From contig MKWG01000002.1 in assembly GCA_001899685.1 (NCBI GenBank), positions 229,953-293,952 of the forward strand: DNA of 64,000 bases, in the 5' to 3' direction. A program made the translations under genes and the position numbers. Positions 19,174-27,260 of the stretch are shown in pieces. The notes below the pieces were generated by a model. That model worked only from the letters and a program-made list of their open reading frames with translations. It did no database searches and was not told the DNA's origin. The first letter of the stretch is position 1; each line of letters starts with the position of its first letter. The stretch is from Sphingobacteriales bacterium 44-15. GTDB taxonomy: Bacteria > Bacteroidota > Bacteroidia > Chitinophagales > Chitinophagaceae.

Positions 19174-20709
19174 TCAATCACCTACATCCGGGTCAATCTT
19201 ATTACTCATATATAGAGCGCCGATCACAAAACATACGGCAGAGATAATGATCGGGTACATCAGCCCGACCAGCTTGTCTCCCGGGTTGATCGTCGTCAGC
19301 AGCAAAGCGATAAAAGGCGTCAGCCCGCCAAAAACACCGTTGCCTATATGATAAGGCAGCGACATGGAAGTATAGCGTATGCGGGTAGGGAAAAGCTCTA
19401 CCAGGAATGCAGCGATCGGACCATACACCATTGTCACGAAAATCACCTGCACAAAAATGAGGAAAACAAATTGCCAGTAAGTGGATGAAGGTAGTTTTTT
19501 TTCAATATAGGCCACAGGCGCATGCGCCACTGCACGCGACGCATCTGCAAATACGGTATCCGCATTTCGCTGCGTGTATGCGAAACCGTCAGCAAAGGTT
19601 TTGGTGACCGTGGTAACAGAGACCGTATTCACACCGATCTGCTCACTTTTATTTACGGGCTGAGTAACAGATACAGGTTCCTGCGAAAGATAAGTGTTTA
19701 CCTCCGAGAGGTTAATGAATTGCTGGTAGATAGGGCGGTAGAACACGATCGCCAGCAGCATACCTCCAAGCATGATCCATTTTCTCCCTGCCCGGTCGCT
19801 CCACCCACCGAATACTACAAATAAAGGAGTGGCAAAAAGAATAGCCCATATCAGCATGGTCCGGGATTGCCCGAAATCTATTTTACAAACGGTTTCAATA
19901 AAACTCTGCGCATAGAATTGTCCCGTGTACCAAACTACACCCTGCCCCATGGTAGCGCCAAACAAAGCCAGCAACACCATTTTAAGGTTGGTTTTGTGCA
20001 CAAAGCTTTCTTTTAACGGGTTGACCGAGGTCTTCCCTTCTGATTTCAGCTTGGCAAACAAAGGCGATTCATTCATTTTCAGCCGGATATATACCGAAAC
20101 GCCAACAAGAACAATAGATACCAGAAAAGGTATGCGCCATCCCCATTCATTAAACTTCCTGATAGAAACAGCACTGTCTGCATCCAATGATTCCCGTACC
20201 AGCAGGATGACACCCAGCGATACAAAAAGACCGAGCGTGGCTGTGGTTTGTATCCATGAGGTATAGAACCCCCGCCTGTTGGCAGGCGCATGTTCTGCCA
20301 CGTAGGTAGCAGCGCCGCCATACTCGCCGCCAAGCGCCAGCCCCTGCAGGAGGCGCAGCAGCAAAACAATGACAGGTGCGGCAAAGCCAATGGTTTGATA
20401 CGATGGTACGAGGCCAATAGCAAAAGTAGAGCCCCCCATGATAATAAGCGTGAGCAGGAAGGTATATTTACGCCCTACGATATCGCCCAGTCTCCCGAAT
20501 ACCAGCGCCCCGAAAGGCCGGACTATAAACCCTGCTGCGAAAGTACCCAATGTGGAGAGCAAAGCCGCTGTAGGATTGGTTTTCGGAAAAAACTGGCTGG
20601 CAATAACAGTAGCAAGACTGCCGAAAATATAAAAATCATACCATTCAATGAGCGTGCCTACGGAAGAAGCGCCGATAATTTTCCAGATACTTTTGGTGGA
20701 TACAGTCAT
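19174..20709 (-). CDS. MHS-type MFS transporter (metabolite:H+ symporter)
   Basis: This 511-residue inner-membrane permease has the typical start IGASSVGTLIEWYDFYIFGS, the motif FGRLGDIVGRKYTF between helices 2 and 3, and LLLRLLQGLALGGEYGGAA, all marks of the metabolite:H+ symporter group (dicarboxylates, proline/betaine, shikimate). About residues 335-400 form a hydrophilic insertion (VSVTQPVNKSEQIGVNTVSV...) between two helices that shorter MHS members lack. It is divergent from acetyl-CoA synthetase (270-bp spacer with a perfect palindrome), suggesting uptake of an organic acid fed into acetyl-CoA metabolism. Confidence 0.88.
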   Translation of the reverse strand: MTVSTKSIWKIIGASSVGTLIEWYDFYIFGSLATVIASQFFPKTNPTAALLSTLGTFAAGFIVRPFGALVFGRLGDIVGRKYTFLLTLIIMGGSTFAIGLVPSYQTIGFAAPVIVLLLRLLQGLALGGEYGGAATYVAEHAPANRRGFYTSWIQTTATLGLFVSLGVILLVRESLDADSAVSIRKFNEWGWRIPFLVSIVLVGVSVYIRLKMNESPLFAKLKSEGKTSVNPLKESFVHKTNLKMVLLALFGATMGQGVVWYTGQFYAQSFIETVCKIDFGQSRTMLIWAILFATPLFVVFGGWSDRAGRKWIMLGGMLLAIVFYRPIYQQFINLSEVNTYLSQEPVSVTQPVNKSEQIGVNTVSVTTVTKTFADGFAYTQRNADTVFADASRAVAHAPVAYIEKKLPSSTYWQFVFLIFVQVIFVTMVYGPIAAFLVELFPTRIRYTSMSLPYHIGNGVFGGLTPFIALLLTTINPGDKLVGLMYPIIISAVCFVIGALYMSNKIDPDVGD

Positions 20710-20777
20710 ATTGATGCAAGCAAATTAAGGGTTGAATATACTAAAGTATGATCATAACAGCATCAGTAATCAGAGCA

Positions 20778-20793
20778 ATCGTTTGCAAACGAT
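20778..20793. promoter_or_regulatory. 16-bp perfect palindrome, candidate operator
   Basis: ATCGTTTGCAAACGAT is a perfect palindrome in the divergent spacer between the MHS transporter and acetyl-CoA synthetase genes. Its size and TTTGCAAA core resemble LacI/PurR-class operators. It starts 69 bp from the transporter start and ends 186 bp from the acs start. No regulator gene adjoins it. The remaining spacer shows nothing else clear. Confidence 0.4.
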
Positions 20794-20978
20794 CAGGTGA
20801 TTTTTACCAAACCCTCATCCGGCAAAGATTACAGAGTGTTGCCATAATATGCAATCAACTGCACGCATCATCATAATTTCGCAAAATCACCCGAAAATCA
20901 AATTCATTGCTCGCTATTCAACTGAATCTGATTAATTTTAAGCCCTCTTATTGTTAAACCAAATCATTGCAGAGCTAT

Positions 20979-22910
20979 ATGTCATATCCCTATCAGATCA
21001 AATCATTTCAGGCCTACAAAGAAGCTTACCGGAAAAGTATAGAAGACCCCGAAGCCTTTTGGGGCGAGATCGCAGCCACCTTTCAATGGCGGAAAAGATG
21101 GGACAAAGTATTGAACTGGAACTTTAAAGAACCTAAGGTAGAATGGTTTGCCGGCGGCCGCCTTAACATTACAGAGAGCTGTCTTGACAGGCATCTTGAA
21201 AAGCTGGGTGACAAGCCTGCCATTATCTGGGAACCCAATAACCCCGAAGAGAGAACGAGAATTGTAACCTATGAGCGTCTCCATAAACGTGTTTGCCAGT
21301 TTGCACAGGTATTAAAAAATAACGGGGTGAAGAAAGGCGACCGTGTGTGTATTTATATGGGAATGGTGCCTGAACTGGCTTATGCAGTTTTAGCCTGCGC
21401 AAGGATCGGGGCGATCCACAGCGTAATATTCGGCGGTTTTTCGGCACAGAGCATTGCCGACAGGCTGGAAGATGCCAAAGCGGAATATATAGTGACATGC
21501 GACGGCGCATACCGCGGTGCAAAAGATATACCGCTGAAAAGCGTGATTGACGATGCGCTTGTGGGTAATAAATTTGTGAAAAGAGTAATTGTGTATACCC
21601 GTACCCGCATCCCGGTAAGTATGATCAAAGGAAGGGATGTATGGTGGGAAGATGAAATGCTGAAAGTAACGGATACCCTCCCGGACAATAGCTTTGGCGA
21701 AGTGGAGGTGATGGATGCGGAAGACCCCTTGTTCATCCTGTATACTTCGGGAAGCACCGGCAAGCCGAAGGGAGTAGTACATACCTGCGGCGGGTATATG
21801 GTGTGGACAAACTATACTTTTGTCAACACTTTCCAGTACCAGCCGGGGCAGGTATATTTCTGCACTGCCGATATAGGCTGGATCACCGGTCACAGCTACA
21901 CGCTCTATGGCCCGCTGAGCGCCGGGGCCACTTCCGTAATGTTTGAAGGCATCCCTACCTGGCCCGATGCGGGAAGGTTCTGGGATATTATAGACAAATA
22001 CAAGATAAATATCCTGTATACCGCGCCCACGGCTATACGCAGCCTCATGAGCTATGGGCTGGATCCGCTTAAAGGAAAAAACCTCTCTTCGCTGAAAGTG
22101 CTGGGCACCGTTGGCGAGCCTATCAACGAGGAAGCCTGGCATTGGTATGATGAACATATCGGCAAAAAAAACTGTCCCGTGGTAGATACCTGGTGGCAAA
22201 CAGAAACAGCAGGGATAATGATCACTAACCTGGCAGGCATAACTCCGGCAAAACCCTCATGGGCAACTTTGCCTTTGCCGGGAGTACAACCGGTACTGGT
22301 GGACGAACAGGGTAAAGAAGTGACAGAAAAAGATGAGGAAGGCCTGTATAAGGGCAACCTTTGCATGAAAGCGCCGTGGCCGGGTATAATAAGAACTACC
22401 TATGGCGATCACGAACGCTGCAGGACCAACTATTTTGCCACTTACGAAAATCTTTACTTTACAGGCGACGGAGCCATGAAAGATGATGACGGCTTTTACC
22501 GCATCACCGGCCGTGTGGACGATGTGCTCAATGTGAGCGGGCATCGTATAGGCACAGCCGAAGTGGAAAACGCGATCAACATGCACGCCAGCGTGGTGGA
22601 AAGCGCTGTGGTAGGGTATCCCCACGACATCAAAGGGCAGGGCATTTACGCTTATGTTATAGTAACACACTTACGCGGGGATGAAGATCATACGCGGCAG
22701 GATATCATACAAACCGTTTCCCGCATTATCGGACCCATTGCCAAGCCGGATAAGATACAGTTCGTAAAAGGACTGCCCAAAACAAGAAGCGGCAAGATCA
22801 TGAGGCGCATATTGCGTAAAATTGCCGAAGGAGAAACAGAGAAGCTGGGCGATACCAGCACCCTGCTCGATCCGGGTGTAGTGGATGAAATAAAAGAGGG
22901 AAGGATGTAG
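20979..22910 (+). CDS. acs: Acetyl-CoA synthetase (acetate-CoA ligase)
   Basis: This gene encodes 643 residues from the ATG at 20979; a TTG four codons upstream is also open. The enzyme adenylates acetate with ATP and transfers it to CoA in the cytoplasm. Motifs are the ATP-binding loop YTSGSTGKPKGVVHT (about residues 257-271), TWWQTETAGIMI, YFTGDGAMKDDDGFYRITGR with the hinge, and the C-terminal KTRSGKIMRRILRKIA containing the lysine that protein acetylases usually target. Length and all blocks match Acs rather than the shorter medium-chain ligases. Divergent from an MHS transporter. Confidence 0.95.
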   Translation: MSYPYQIKSFQAYKEAYRKSIEDPEAFWGEIAATFQWRKRWDKVLNWNFKEPKVEWFAGGRLNITESCLDRHLEKLGDKPAIIWEPNNPEERTRIVTYERLHKRVCQFAQVLKNNGVKKGDRVCIYMGMVPELAYAVLACARIGAIHSVIFGGFSAQSIADRLEDAKAEYIVTCDGAYRGAKDIPLKSVIDDALVGNKFVKRVIVYTRTRIPVSMIKGRDVWWEDEMLKVTDTLPDNSFGEVEVMDAEDPLFILYTSGSTGKPKGVVHTCGGYMVWTNYTFVNTFQYQPGQVYFCTADIGWITGHSYTLYGPLSAGATSVMFEGIPTWPDAGRFWDIIDKYKINILYTAPTAIRSLMSYGLDPLKGKNLSSLKVLGTVGEPINEEAWHWYDEHIGKKNCPVVDTWWQTETAGIMITNLAGITPAKPSWATLPLPGVQPVLVDEQGKEVTEKDEEGLYKGNLCMKAPWPGIIRTTYGDHERCRTNYFATYENLYFTGDGAMKDDDGFYRITGRVDDVLNVSGHRIGTAEVENAINMHASVVESAVVGYPHDIKGQGIYAYVIVTHLRGDEDHTRQDIIQTVSRIIGPIAKPDKIQFVKGLPKTRSGKIMRRILRKIAEGETEKLGDTSTLLDPGVVDEIKEGRM

Positions 22911-22953
22911 GGCTGAGCGTGCGCGGGGTGATTATAAATGTTATAGTGTCAGG

Positions 22954-23000
22954 GTGAATAGGCAATAGTGAATGGTGCGTTTATTCACTATTCATCATTC
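22954..23000. repeat. Heptamer-type inverted repeat (TATTCAC family), copy a
   Basis: GAATAGGCAATAGTGAATGG is followed shortly by TTATTCACTATTCATCATTC, giving an imperfect foldback of ATTCAC-like units. The same words recur at 23288-23385 and 63001-63124. It lies in the 484-bp gene-free gap after acs. Confidence 0.55.
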
Positions 23001-23055
23001 AATGGCGTTTCCTTAAGAAAGGCTTACGGCTTTAAGGTTAAGTTGTTGATTGCCT

Positions 23056-23211
23056 TAAGCCGGTCCCGCCACTTGGCGGGATATCCGAAACACCACTGTT
23101 TTTTGCTTTGAGGAGATCTGTTAGCTTCATATCATTGTTCATCAATTCCTTTGATCGGCAGTAGTACAAATCTCACGCAAAAAAAGGTGACTTATTCGGA
23201 TACTGGTAACA
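23056..23211. repeat. Dispersed palindromic repeat, copy 2
   Basis: This copy starts with AAGCCGGTCCCGCCACTTGG and ends with TTATTCGGATACTGGTAAC. It matches copy 1 (4796-4930) at both ends, with paired changes (CCGAAACACC / TTCGG here, CCGGAACACC / TCCGG there). The central ~80 bp is different. A GATCGGCAGTAG word near the right end also occurs near copy 1 (GATCGGCAGCAG at 4991). Confidence 0.7.
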
Positions 23212-23287
23212 GCAATGATAAATCTCTGAGTTGTTTCCAAATATAAAGTATATAATGATTTTTAAGATTAAGGAAACGACATTAAAC

Positions 23288-23385
23288 AGGGAATGGTCAA
23301 TGGTGTGTTTCACGTTTGTCGTTTCACATTTGTCGTCCGGCAATTCACCATTCACTATTGCCTATTCACCATTCACAATCTGTAT
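23288..23385. repeat. Heptamer-type inverted repeat (TATTCAC family), copy b
   Basis: The stretch is built from degenerate 7-nt units: TTTCACG-TTTGTCG-TTTCAC, then CACCATT-CACTATT-GCCTATT-CAC. Its left part (AATGGTCAATGGTG) complements the right part. It runs into the apparent 5' end of the following reading frame and explains that frame's false N-terminal extension. Confidence 0.6.
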
Positions 23386-23394
23386 ACCTCTCCC

Positions 23395-25359
23395 GTGAAT
23401 GTAAATCAAAGCCTGCATACCATATTATTGATAACGCTTTTCTGCCTGCATGGCCGGGAGGAGCTTGTAGCGCAAACCGATAATCCCTATCACATCAATG
23501 GAAATGCGACGCAGGAAAACTGCAATTGCTATACGCTTACAAAGGATCAGACCGGCCAGTCCGGATCTGTATGGAATATTAATAAAATAGATCTTACAAG
23601 TTCTTTTGATTTTCATTTCAACGTGTTTTTAGGATGTAATGATGCAGAAGGCGCCGACGGGATAGCTTTTGTGCTGCAGCCTATCAGCACCAGCATCGGC
23701 ACCACCGGTGAAGGGCTTGGGGCAGAAGGAGTGTCACCTTCTGTGATCATTGCTATTGATACCTGGCAAAACGAAAATAAGGGAGACCCGGCCTATGATA
23801 ATGTATCTATCCATCTCAACGGCGACCTGAGCCACAATACAACCAACAATATTGCCGGGCCTGTGGCTGCTTTGGCAAACAGCGATAATATAGAAGACTG
23901 CCAGTGGCATGTATTCCGTATATGGTGGGACGCGGCTTCAAAAAAGATAACCGTATTTATGGATGGCGTTGAACGACTTGTCGCCAGTATAGACCTTGTG
24001 GAGTCTGTTTTTCAGCACGACCCGATGGTGTTCTGGGGATTTACCGGCGCTACCGGCGGGAGCACCAATCACCAGCGCTTTTGCACTTCGCTCAATGCCT
24101 CTTTTTCCTTTCCCGAAGGACAGATCACCTGCTATCCTCAACCTGTTAATTTCCGCGACAGCTCCACGTCTTTCGGGAATATTGTAAAATGGTTCTGGGA
24201 TTTCGGCGATGGCACTACCGACACGGTTGAAAACCCCGGGGCCCATATTTATCCGCGTCCGGGCAACTATACTGTAAAGCTGAATATTCTCGGCAACAAC
24301 GGGTGCCTTTCCGACACTTTCCAGCAGAAAGTTGTAGCGGGATCCATCCCTGTAGCCGCTTTTGACATGAAAGATGCGCCCTATTGCGACAACCGCAGCG
24401 TAACCACAGGCAGTACATCATACGTGGAATTTGGCACCATCAGCGAATGGAACTGGACTGTTGACGGGAACACAGAAAGCTCTCCTCAGGATTCATCCTT
24501 ATCCTCACTATTTTCCGCCGGCACACACCATGTATCGTTGCTTGTAAAGACCAGGGAAGGATGCATATCAGACAGGACGGAGCAAACACTGGAAATCAGG
24601 CCTCATCCTTCCGTCGGGCTGCAGGGAAGAACGGTGGCTTGCCGGAATGAAATGCTTGTGTTCAATGCTTCTGATCTCAACCCGGCTATACCTGTCAGCG
24701 GATGGCACTGGGATTTTGGCGATGAGAATACAGCGGCGCTCCAATCGCCGGGGCACGCATACGCAGACACAGGGCATTATATGATAAAAGCCTATGGAGT
24801 GGCAGACAATGGCTGCCCATCAGATACTTTAGTCCGGTCAATAACTGTTTACGGCACCAATGCGTATGCGGGCGCAGATACCACCATAGCCATGGGCCAG
24901 CCCCTGCAGCTAAATAGTTCGGGGGGCGATTACTATAGCTGGTCGCCCGCTACGGGACTGAACAATGTTGCAGTAGCCAATCCCGTAGCCATATTGCAGG
25001 GCGATATAAAATATGCGTTGACTGTCACCTCCGATGCGGGTTGCCCGAGCACAGATACGATTGCGGTTAAAGTATATAAAGGTCCTGAGTTTTATGTGCC
25101 TTCTGCGTTCACACCTGACGGCGACGGGCTGAATGATGTCTTCCGTTTTGTGCCTGTCGGGATGACGCAGATCGCCTATTTCAGGATCTTCGACAGGTAC
25201 GGGCAAATGGTATACAGCTCGGCCGATCCCCGGCAGGGATGGGATGGAACGGTAAACGGCAAAGCCCAGGCTGCCAATACTTATGTTTGGACAATAGCAG
25301 GAAAAGATTACCTGGGAAATATAGTGCGAAAAAAAGGCGTGGTAATGCTTATCAGGTGA
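23395..25359 (+). CDS. Surface protein: L-type lectin, PKD repeats, CHU_C domain
   Basis: The reading frame opens at 23293, but its first 34 codons are heptamer repeat. I place the start at the GTG 23395, which gives a signal peptide ending near LVAQ and 654 residues. Domains in order are an L-type (legume-like) lectin fold (about residues 30-230; GADGIAFVLQP, FWGFTGATGGSTNHQRF), PKD-like repeats (WFWDFGDGTTDTVENPGA; WHWDFGDENTAALQSPGHAY), and a C-terminal gliding-motility-associated domain (FYVPSAFTPDGDGLNDVFR to the end). The last is a type-B signal for type IX secretion in Bacteroidota. It is therefore probably exported and surface-attached, binding carbohydrate. The start codon is uncertain. 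Confidence 0.85.
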   Translation: MNVNQSLHTILLITLFCLHGREELVAQTDNPYHINGNATQENCNCYTLTKDQTGQSGSVWNINKIDLTSSFDFHFNVFLGCNDAEGADGIAFVLQPISTSIGTTGEGLGAEGVSPSVIIAIDTWQNENKGDPAYDNVSIHLNGDLSHNTTNNIAGPVAALANSDNIEDCQWHVFRIWWDAASKKITVFMDGVERLVASIDLVESVFQHDPMVFWGFTGATGGSTNHQRFCTSLNASFSFPEGQITCYPQPVNFRDSSTSFGNIVKWFWDFGDGTTDTVENPGAHIYPRPGNYTVKLNILGNNGCLSDTFQQKVVAGSIPVAAFDMKDAPYCDNRSVTTGSTSYVEFGTISEWNWTVDGNTESSPQDSSLSSLFSAGTHHVSLLVKTREGCISDRTEQTLEIRPHPSVGLQGRTVACRNEMLVFNASDLNPAIPVSGWHWDFGDENTAALQSPGHAYADTGHYMIKAYGVADNGCPSDTLVRSITVYGTNAYAGADTTIAMGQPLQLNSSGGDYYSWSPATGLNNVAVANPVAILQGDIKYALTVTSDAGCPSTDTIAVKVYKGPEFYVPSAFTPDGDGLNDVFRFVPVGMTQIAYFRIFDRYGQMVYSSADPRQGWDGTVNGKAQAANTYVWTIAGKDYLGNIVRKKGVVMLIR

Positions 25360-25421
25360 AATACTGATGGAGGGCACGTTGAGGCATAGGTGTTATCCAA
25401 GCCGGACAAGCAGTGTGCAAA

Positions 25422-25433
25422 CGTTTATAAACG
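25422..25433. repeat. Palindrome CGTTTATAAACG at the array's left flank
   Basis: CGTTTATAAACG is a perfect 12-bp palindrome followed directly by a partial copy, CTTATAAACG. It lies in the 203-bp gene-free gap between the CHU_C protein and the first cassette gene, near where base composition shifts to AT-rich. Its role is unknown; a recombination or regulatory site is possible. Confidence 0.35.
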
Positions 25434-25545
25434 CTTATAAACGGATAATAAAAATTGTATTTACGCAATGACAATACGAAATCTATAACATCAAGTGGTT
25501 GCTTTTCAATGTTGGGAGATCACGTGTAATAACATAAATTTACGT

Positions 25546-25555
25546 GTTGGTAGCC
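25546..25555 (+). repeat. Lone right-end motif at the start of the cassette array
   Basis: GTTGGTAGCC matches the right end shared by the downstream palindromic elements (GTTRGCAGCC) and ends 7 nt before the ATG of the first cassette gene. No full left arm precedes it; only a short CACGTGTAA/TTACGTG stem does. It may be the remnant of an element or the array's fixed insertion site. Confidence 0.5.
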
Positions 25556-25562
25556 ATTTTAA

Positions 25563-26009
25563 ATGACAGATACTTTAAAATATATCAGGACAGGTTTTTA
25601 TGACAACTTCAAAGGGTATGACACTGTATTAATTTCAGTGGACATAAATGGATTACTCGAAGTCGAAAATGCTTTCCTAAAGCTATCCCAAGGACTTCCT
25701 CATTTCGACTTTTCAACACTTAAACTGTTAGACACAAAATATCACGTTGTCATAAAAGCCTATAACGACACAAATAATATTGGACTCAAACAAATTGATA
25801 AAGGCAAATTTGAATGGCGATTGGCAAAGGGCAAATGGAATCAATTTAGAGAAATGGTAACTGTCTTGTATCGCAATGGGACAAGCGGGCATCAATATCT
25901 GGACACTGAAACTGGCGACATAGATTTAGATAGCTTACAAGTCGTGCTGTCACTGAACGAGTATCCATTAAGTTTTTGGGCTGAACATTTTGACACTTGC
26001 AATAGTTAA
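25563..26009 (+). CDS. Unknown protein, first gene of the cassette array
   Basis: This gene encodes 148 residues from the ATG at 25563. I do not recognise the family. The product is soluble-looking, without signal or membrane segments. It has a Tyr/Asp-rich N-terminus (MTDTLKYIRTGFYDNF), a central acidic stretch and a C-terminal tract (TGDIDLDSLQVVLSLNEYPL). The frame is well supported because it fills the space between the lone right-end motif (25546-25555) and element 1 (26046). The gene starts 7 nt after the motif, the layout seen at later cassettes. AT-rich composition sets it apart from the housekeeping genes. Confidence 0.65.
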   Translation: MTDTLKYIRTGFYDNFKGYDTVLISVDINGLLEVENAFLKLSQGLPHFDFSTLKLLDTKYHVVIKAYNDTNNIGLKQIDKGKFEWRLAKGKWNQFREMVTVLYRNGTSGHQYLDTETGDIDLDSLQVVLSLNEYPLSFWAEHFDTCNS

Positions 26010-26045
26010 CAGACAGGTGAAATCATGTCTACATACACGACAAAA

Positions 26046-26252
26046 CGGCTACCAACATGTGCATTTGTGTTATGTCGGCGGACAAACAACGCCGCCTCAG
26101 CTTCACCTGGCTATCATCTGTAGTTCCGGCCGGACGTTATAAATTGAGCTATAGAATTAACAATGAACTTTTATATCTCTATTTGGCATTTGTTCCCGGC
26201 TGGACGTTTTCCAAATTCCGCCACAAACACAAATGCTCAACCGTTGTGTGTC
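26046..26252 (+). repeat. Cassette-boundary palindrome, element 1
   Basis: The left end is CGGCTACCAAC and the right end CAACCGTTGTGTGTC. The left arm (ATGTGCATTTGTGTTATG then TCGGCGGA) pairs with the right arm, whose complement reads GAGCATTTGTGTTTG then TGGCGGA. The middle has CCGGCCGGACG, a TAGAATTAACAATGAAC block shared with other elements, and a TCTATTTG box (26178-26185, one mismatch to TAnnTTTG). Length is about 207 bp. Confidence 0.8.
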
Positions 26253-26340
26253 ACTCTTTTCAACATTCCTCTAATTTTAGCAGACAAAATAAAGTTTCTA
26301 ATTTTGGAAACAATTTCTTATTTTTGTCGAAATATTTTCA

Positions 26341-26682
26341 GTGAAATATTTTGAAACACGATTTTTAGAAGAGGCGGACAAGTTCATTGCGGAACTACAT
26401 CCCAAAGCGGCTAAAAAGGTGTTCTATAATATTGATATTGCCGAACAGACAAACGACCCAAGACTTTTCAAAAAACTTAAAAATGAAATTTGGTAATTTC
26501 GGACACTATACGCAGGACTTCAAATAAGGCTACTCGCCTTTTGGGACAAGACAGAACCAAAGCAGACGCTTGTTTTTGCAACACATGGCTTTATTAAGAA
26601 AGAGCAAAAGACACCTGCTGACGAAATTGCCAGAGCAGAAAGAATTAGAAAGAAATATTTTGAACTTAAAAATAAAAGATAA
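26341..26682 (+). pseudogene. HigB/RelE-type toxin gene broken by a nonsense codon
   Basis: Reading from GTG 26341, the frame gives a HigB/RelE-like toxin: VKYFETRFLEEADKFIAEL, then DPRLFKKLKNEIW, a TAA stop at 26494-26496, then FRTLYAGLQIRLLAFWDK and TLVFATHGFIKKEQKTP to a natural stop at 26680-26682. The stop replaces the residue that lies in the family's KxLKxxxWEFR block, normally Glu (GAA to TAA is one change). RelE/HigB toxins cleave mRNA on the ribosome. The downstream HigA antitoxin remains intact, so the toxin alone is inactivated. A sequencing error or a suppressed stop is the alternative. Confidence 0.8.
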
Positions 26683-26686
26683 CATC

Positions 26687-27013
26687 ATGGCAAAGACACA
26701 AATGAAATCATACACCCTTGCCGAGATGAAAGATAAATACATCGGTAAAGTCGGTACGCCTGACAGAGATAAATACGAATATGAACTTCGCATGGAACTC
26801 TTAGGGCGGATGATTAAAGCGGCAAGACAAGAACGTAACTTGACACAAGAGCAATTAGGCAAGCTTGTTGGTGTACAAAAAGCTCAAATTTCAAAGTTAG
26901 AAAGTAGCAGCAACAGTGCAACAATTGACACAGTTTTGAAAGTCTTTAAGGCATTAAAGGCAGACATTCATTTCAATGTTACAATTGAAAATCAAAGGTT
27001 GCAACTTGTTTGA
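26687..27013 (+). CDS. HigA-like XRE-family antitoxin
   Basis: This gene encodes 108 residues from the ATG 26687, 4 nt after the end of the broken toxin gene; an upstream reading would overlap the toxin frame. The helix-turn-helix lies at about residues 45-80 (IKAARQERNLTQEQLGKLV, then VQKAQISKLESSS), typical of HTH_3/XRE antitoxins. The N-terminal stretch (YTLAEMKDKYIGKVGTPDRD) matches HigA partners of HigB toxins. The pair occupies one cassette between elements 1 and 2. It would bind the toxin and repress the operon, and may persist as a lone regulator now that the toxin is disrupted. Confidence 0.88.
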   Translation: MAKTQMKSYTLAEMKDKYIGKVGTPDRDKYEYELRMELLGRMIKAARQERNLTQEQLGKLVGVQKAQISKLESSSNSATIDTVLKVFKALKADIHFNVTIENQRLQLV

Positions 27014-27024
27014 CAGAACGTAGA

Positions 27025-27230
27025 GCGAACACACAACATTCGGTTTGGCAATATGGCGGGGCGACGAATATGTTCTCAACTTTTTGTTCGCTAATCGGCT
27101 TTAGTCCCGGCTGACGAATAACGCCGGGCAATAGAATAAACAATGAACATTTAGTTATAAATTTGGCTTCGATTACGGGCAGACGAATCACGGACTTCCG
27201 CCACATCGCCAAGCCGTACCGTTAGCGGTC
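27025..27230 (+). repeat. Cassette-boundary palindrome, element 2
   Basis: The left end is degenerate (GCGAACACACAACAT) and the right end is CGTTAGCGGTC. The left arm TCGGTTTGGCAATATGGCGG pairs with the right arm, whose complement reads ACGGCTTGGCGATGTGGCGG. The middle carries CCCGGC...GCCGGG (an 11-nt loop), the AATAGAATAAACAATGAAC block and a TAAATTTG box (27158-27165). Nearly the same arms occur in element 4. Confidence 0.85.
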
Positions 27231-27260
27231 ATTGTAAACGACATCGTGCAGGCAATAGAA

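Noticed and set aside
20778-20793. PurR box
   Set aside because: The palindrome resembles the PurR operator only in its TTTGC/GCAAA core, and the half-sites are in the opposite arrangement (ACGCAAACGTTTGCGT in PurR). PurR of that type is not expected in Bacteroidota.
21390-22199. 269-codon minus-strand frame
   Set aside because: It is a shadow of the acs coding sequence; the peptide is Tyr/His/Cys-rich and has no family features.
23293-23394. N-terminal extension of the lectin/CHU_C protein from the ATG at 23293
   Set aside because: These 34 codons are translated heptamer repeat. The signal peptide begins after them, at the GTG 23395.
26570-26686. Upstream extension of the HigA-like antitoxin
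   Set aside because: It overlaps the 3' part of the toxin frame; the ATG at 26687 follows the toxin stop by 4 nt and starts the conserved N-terminus.
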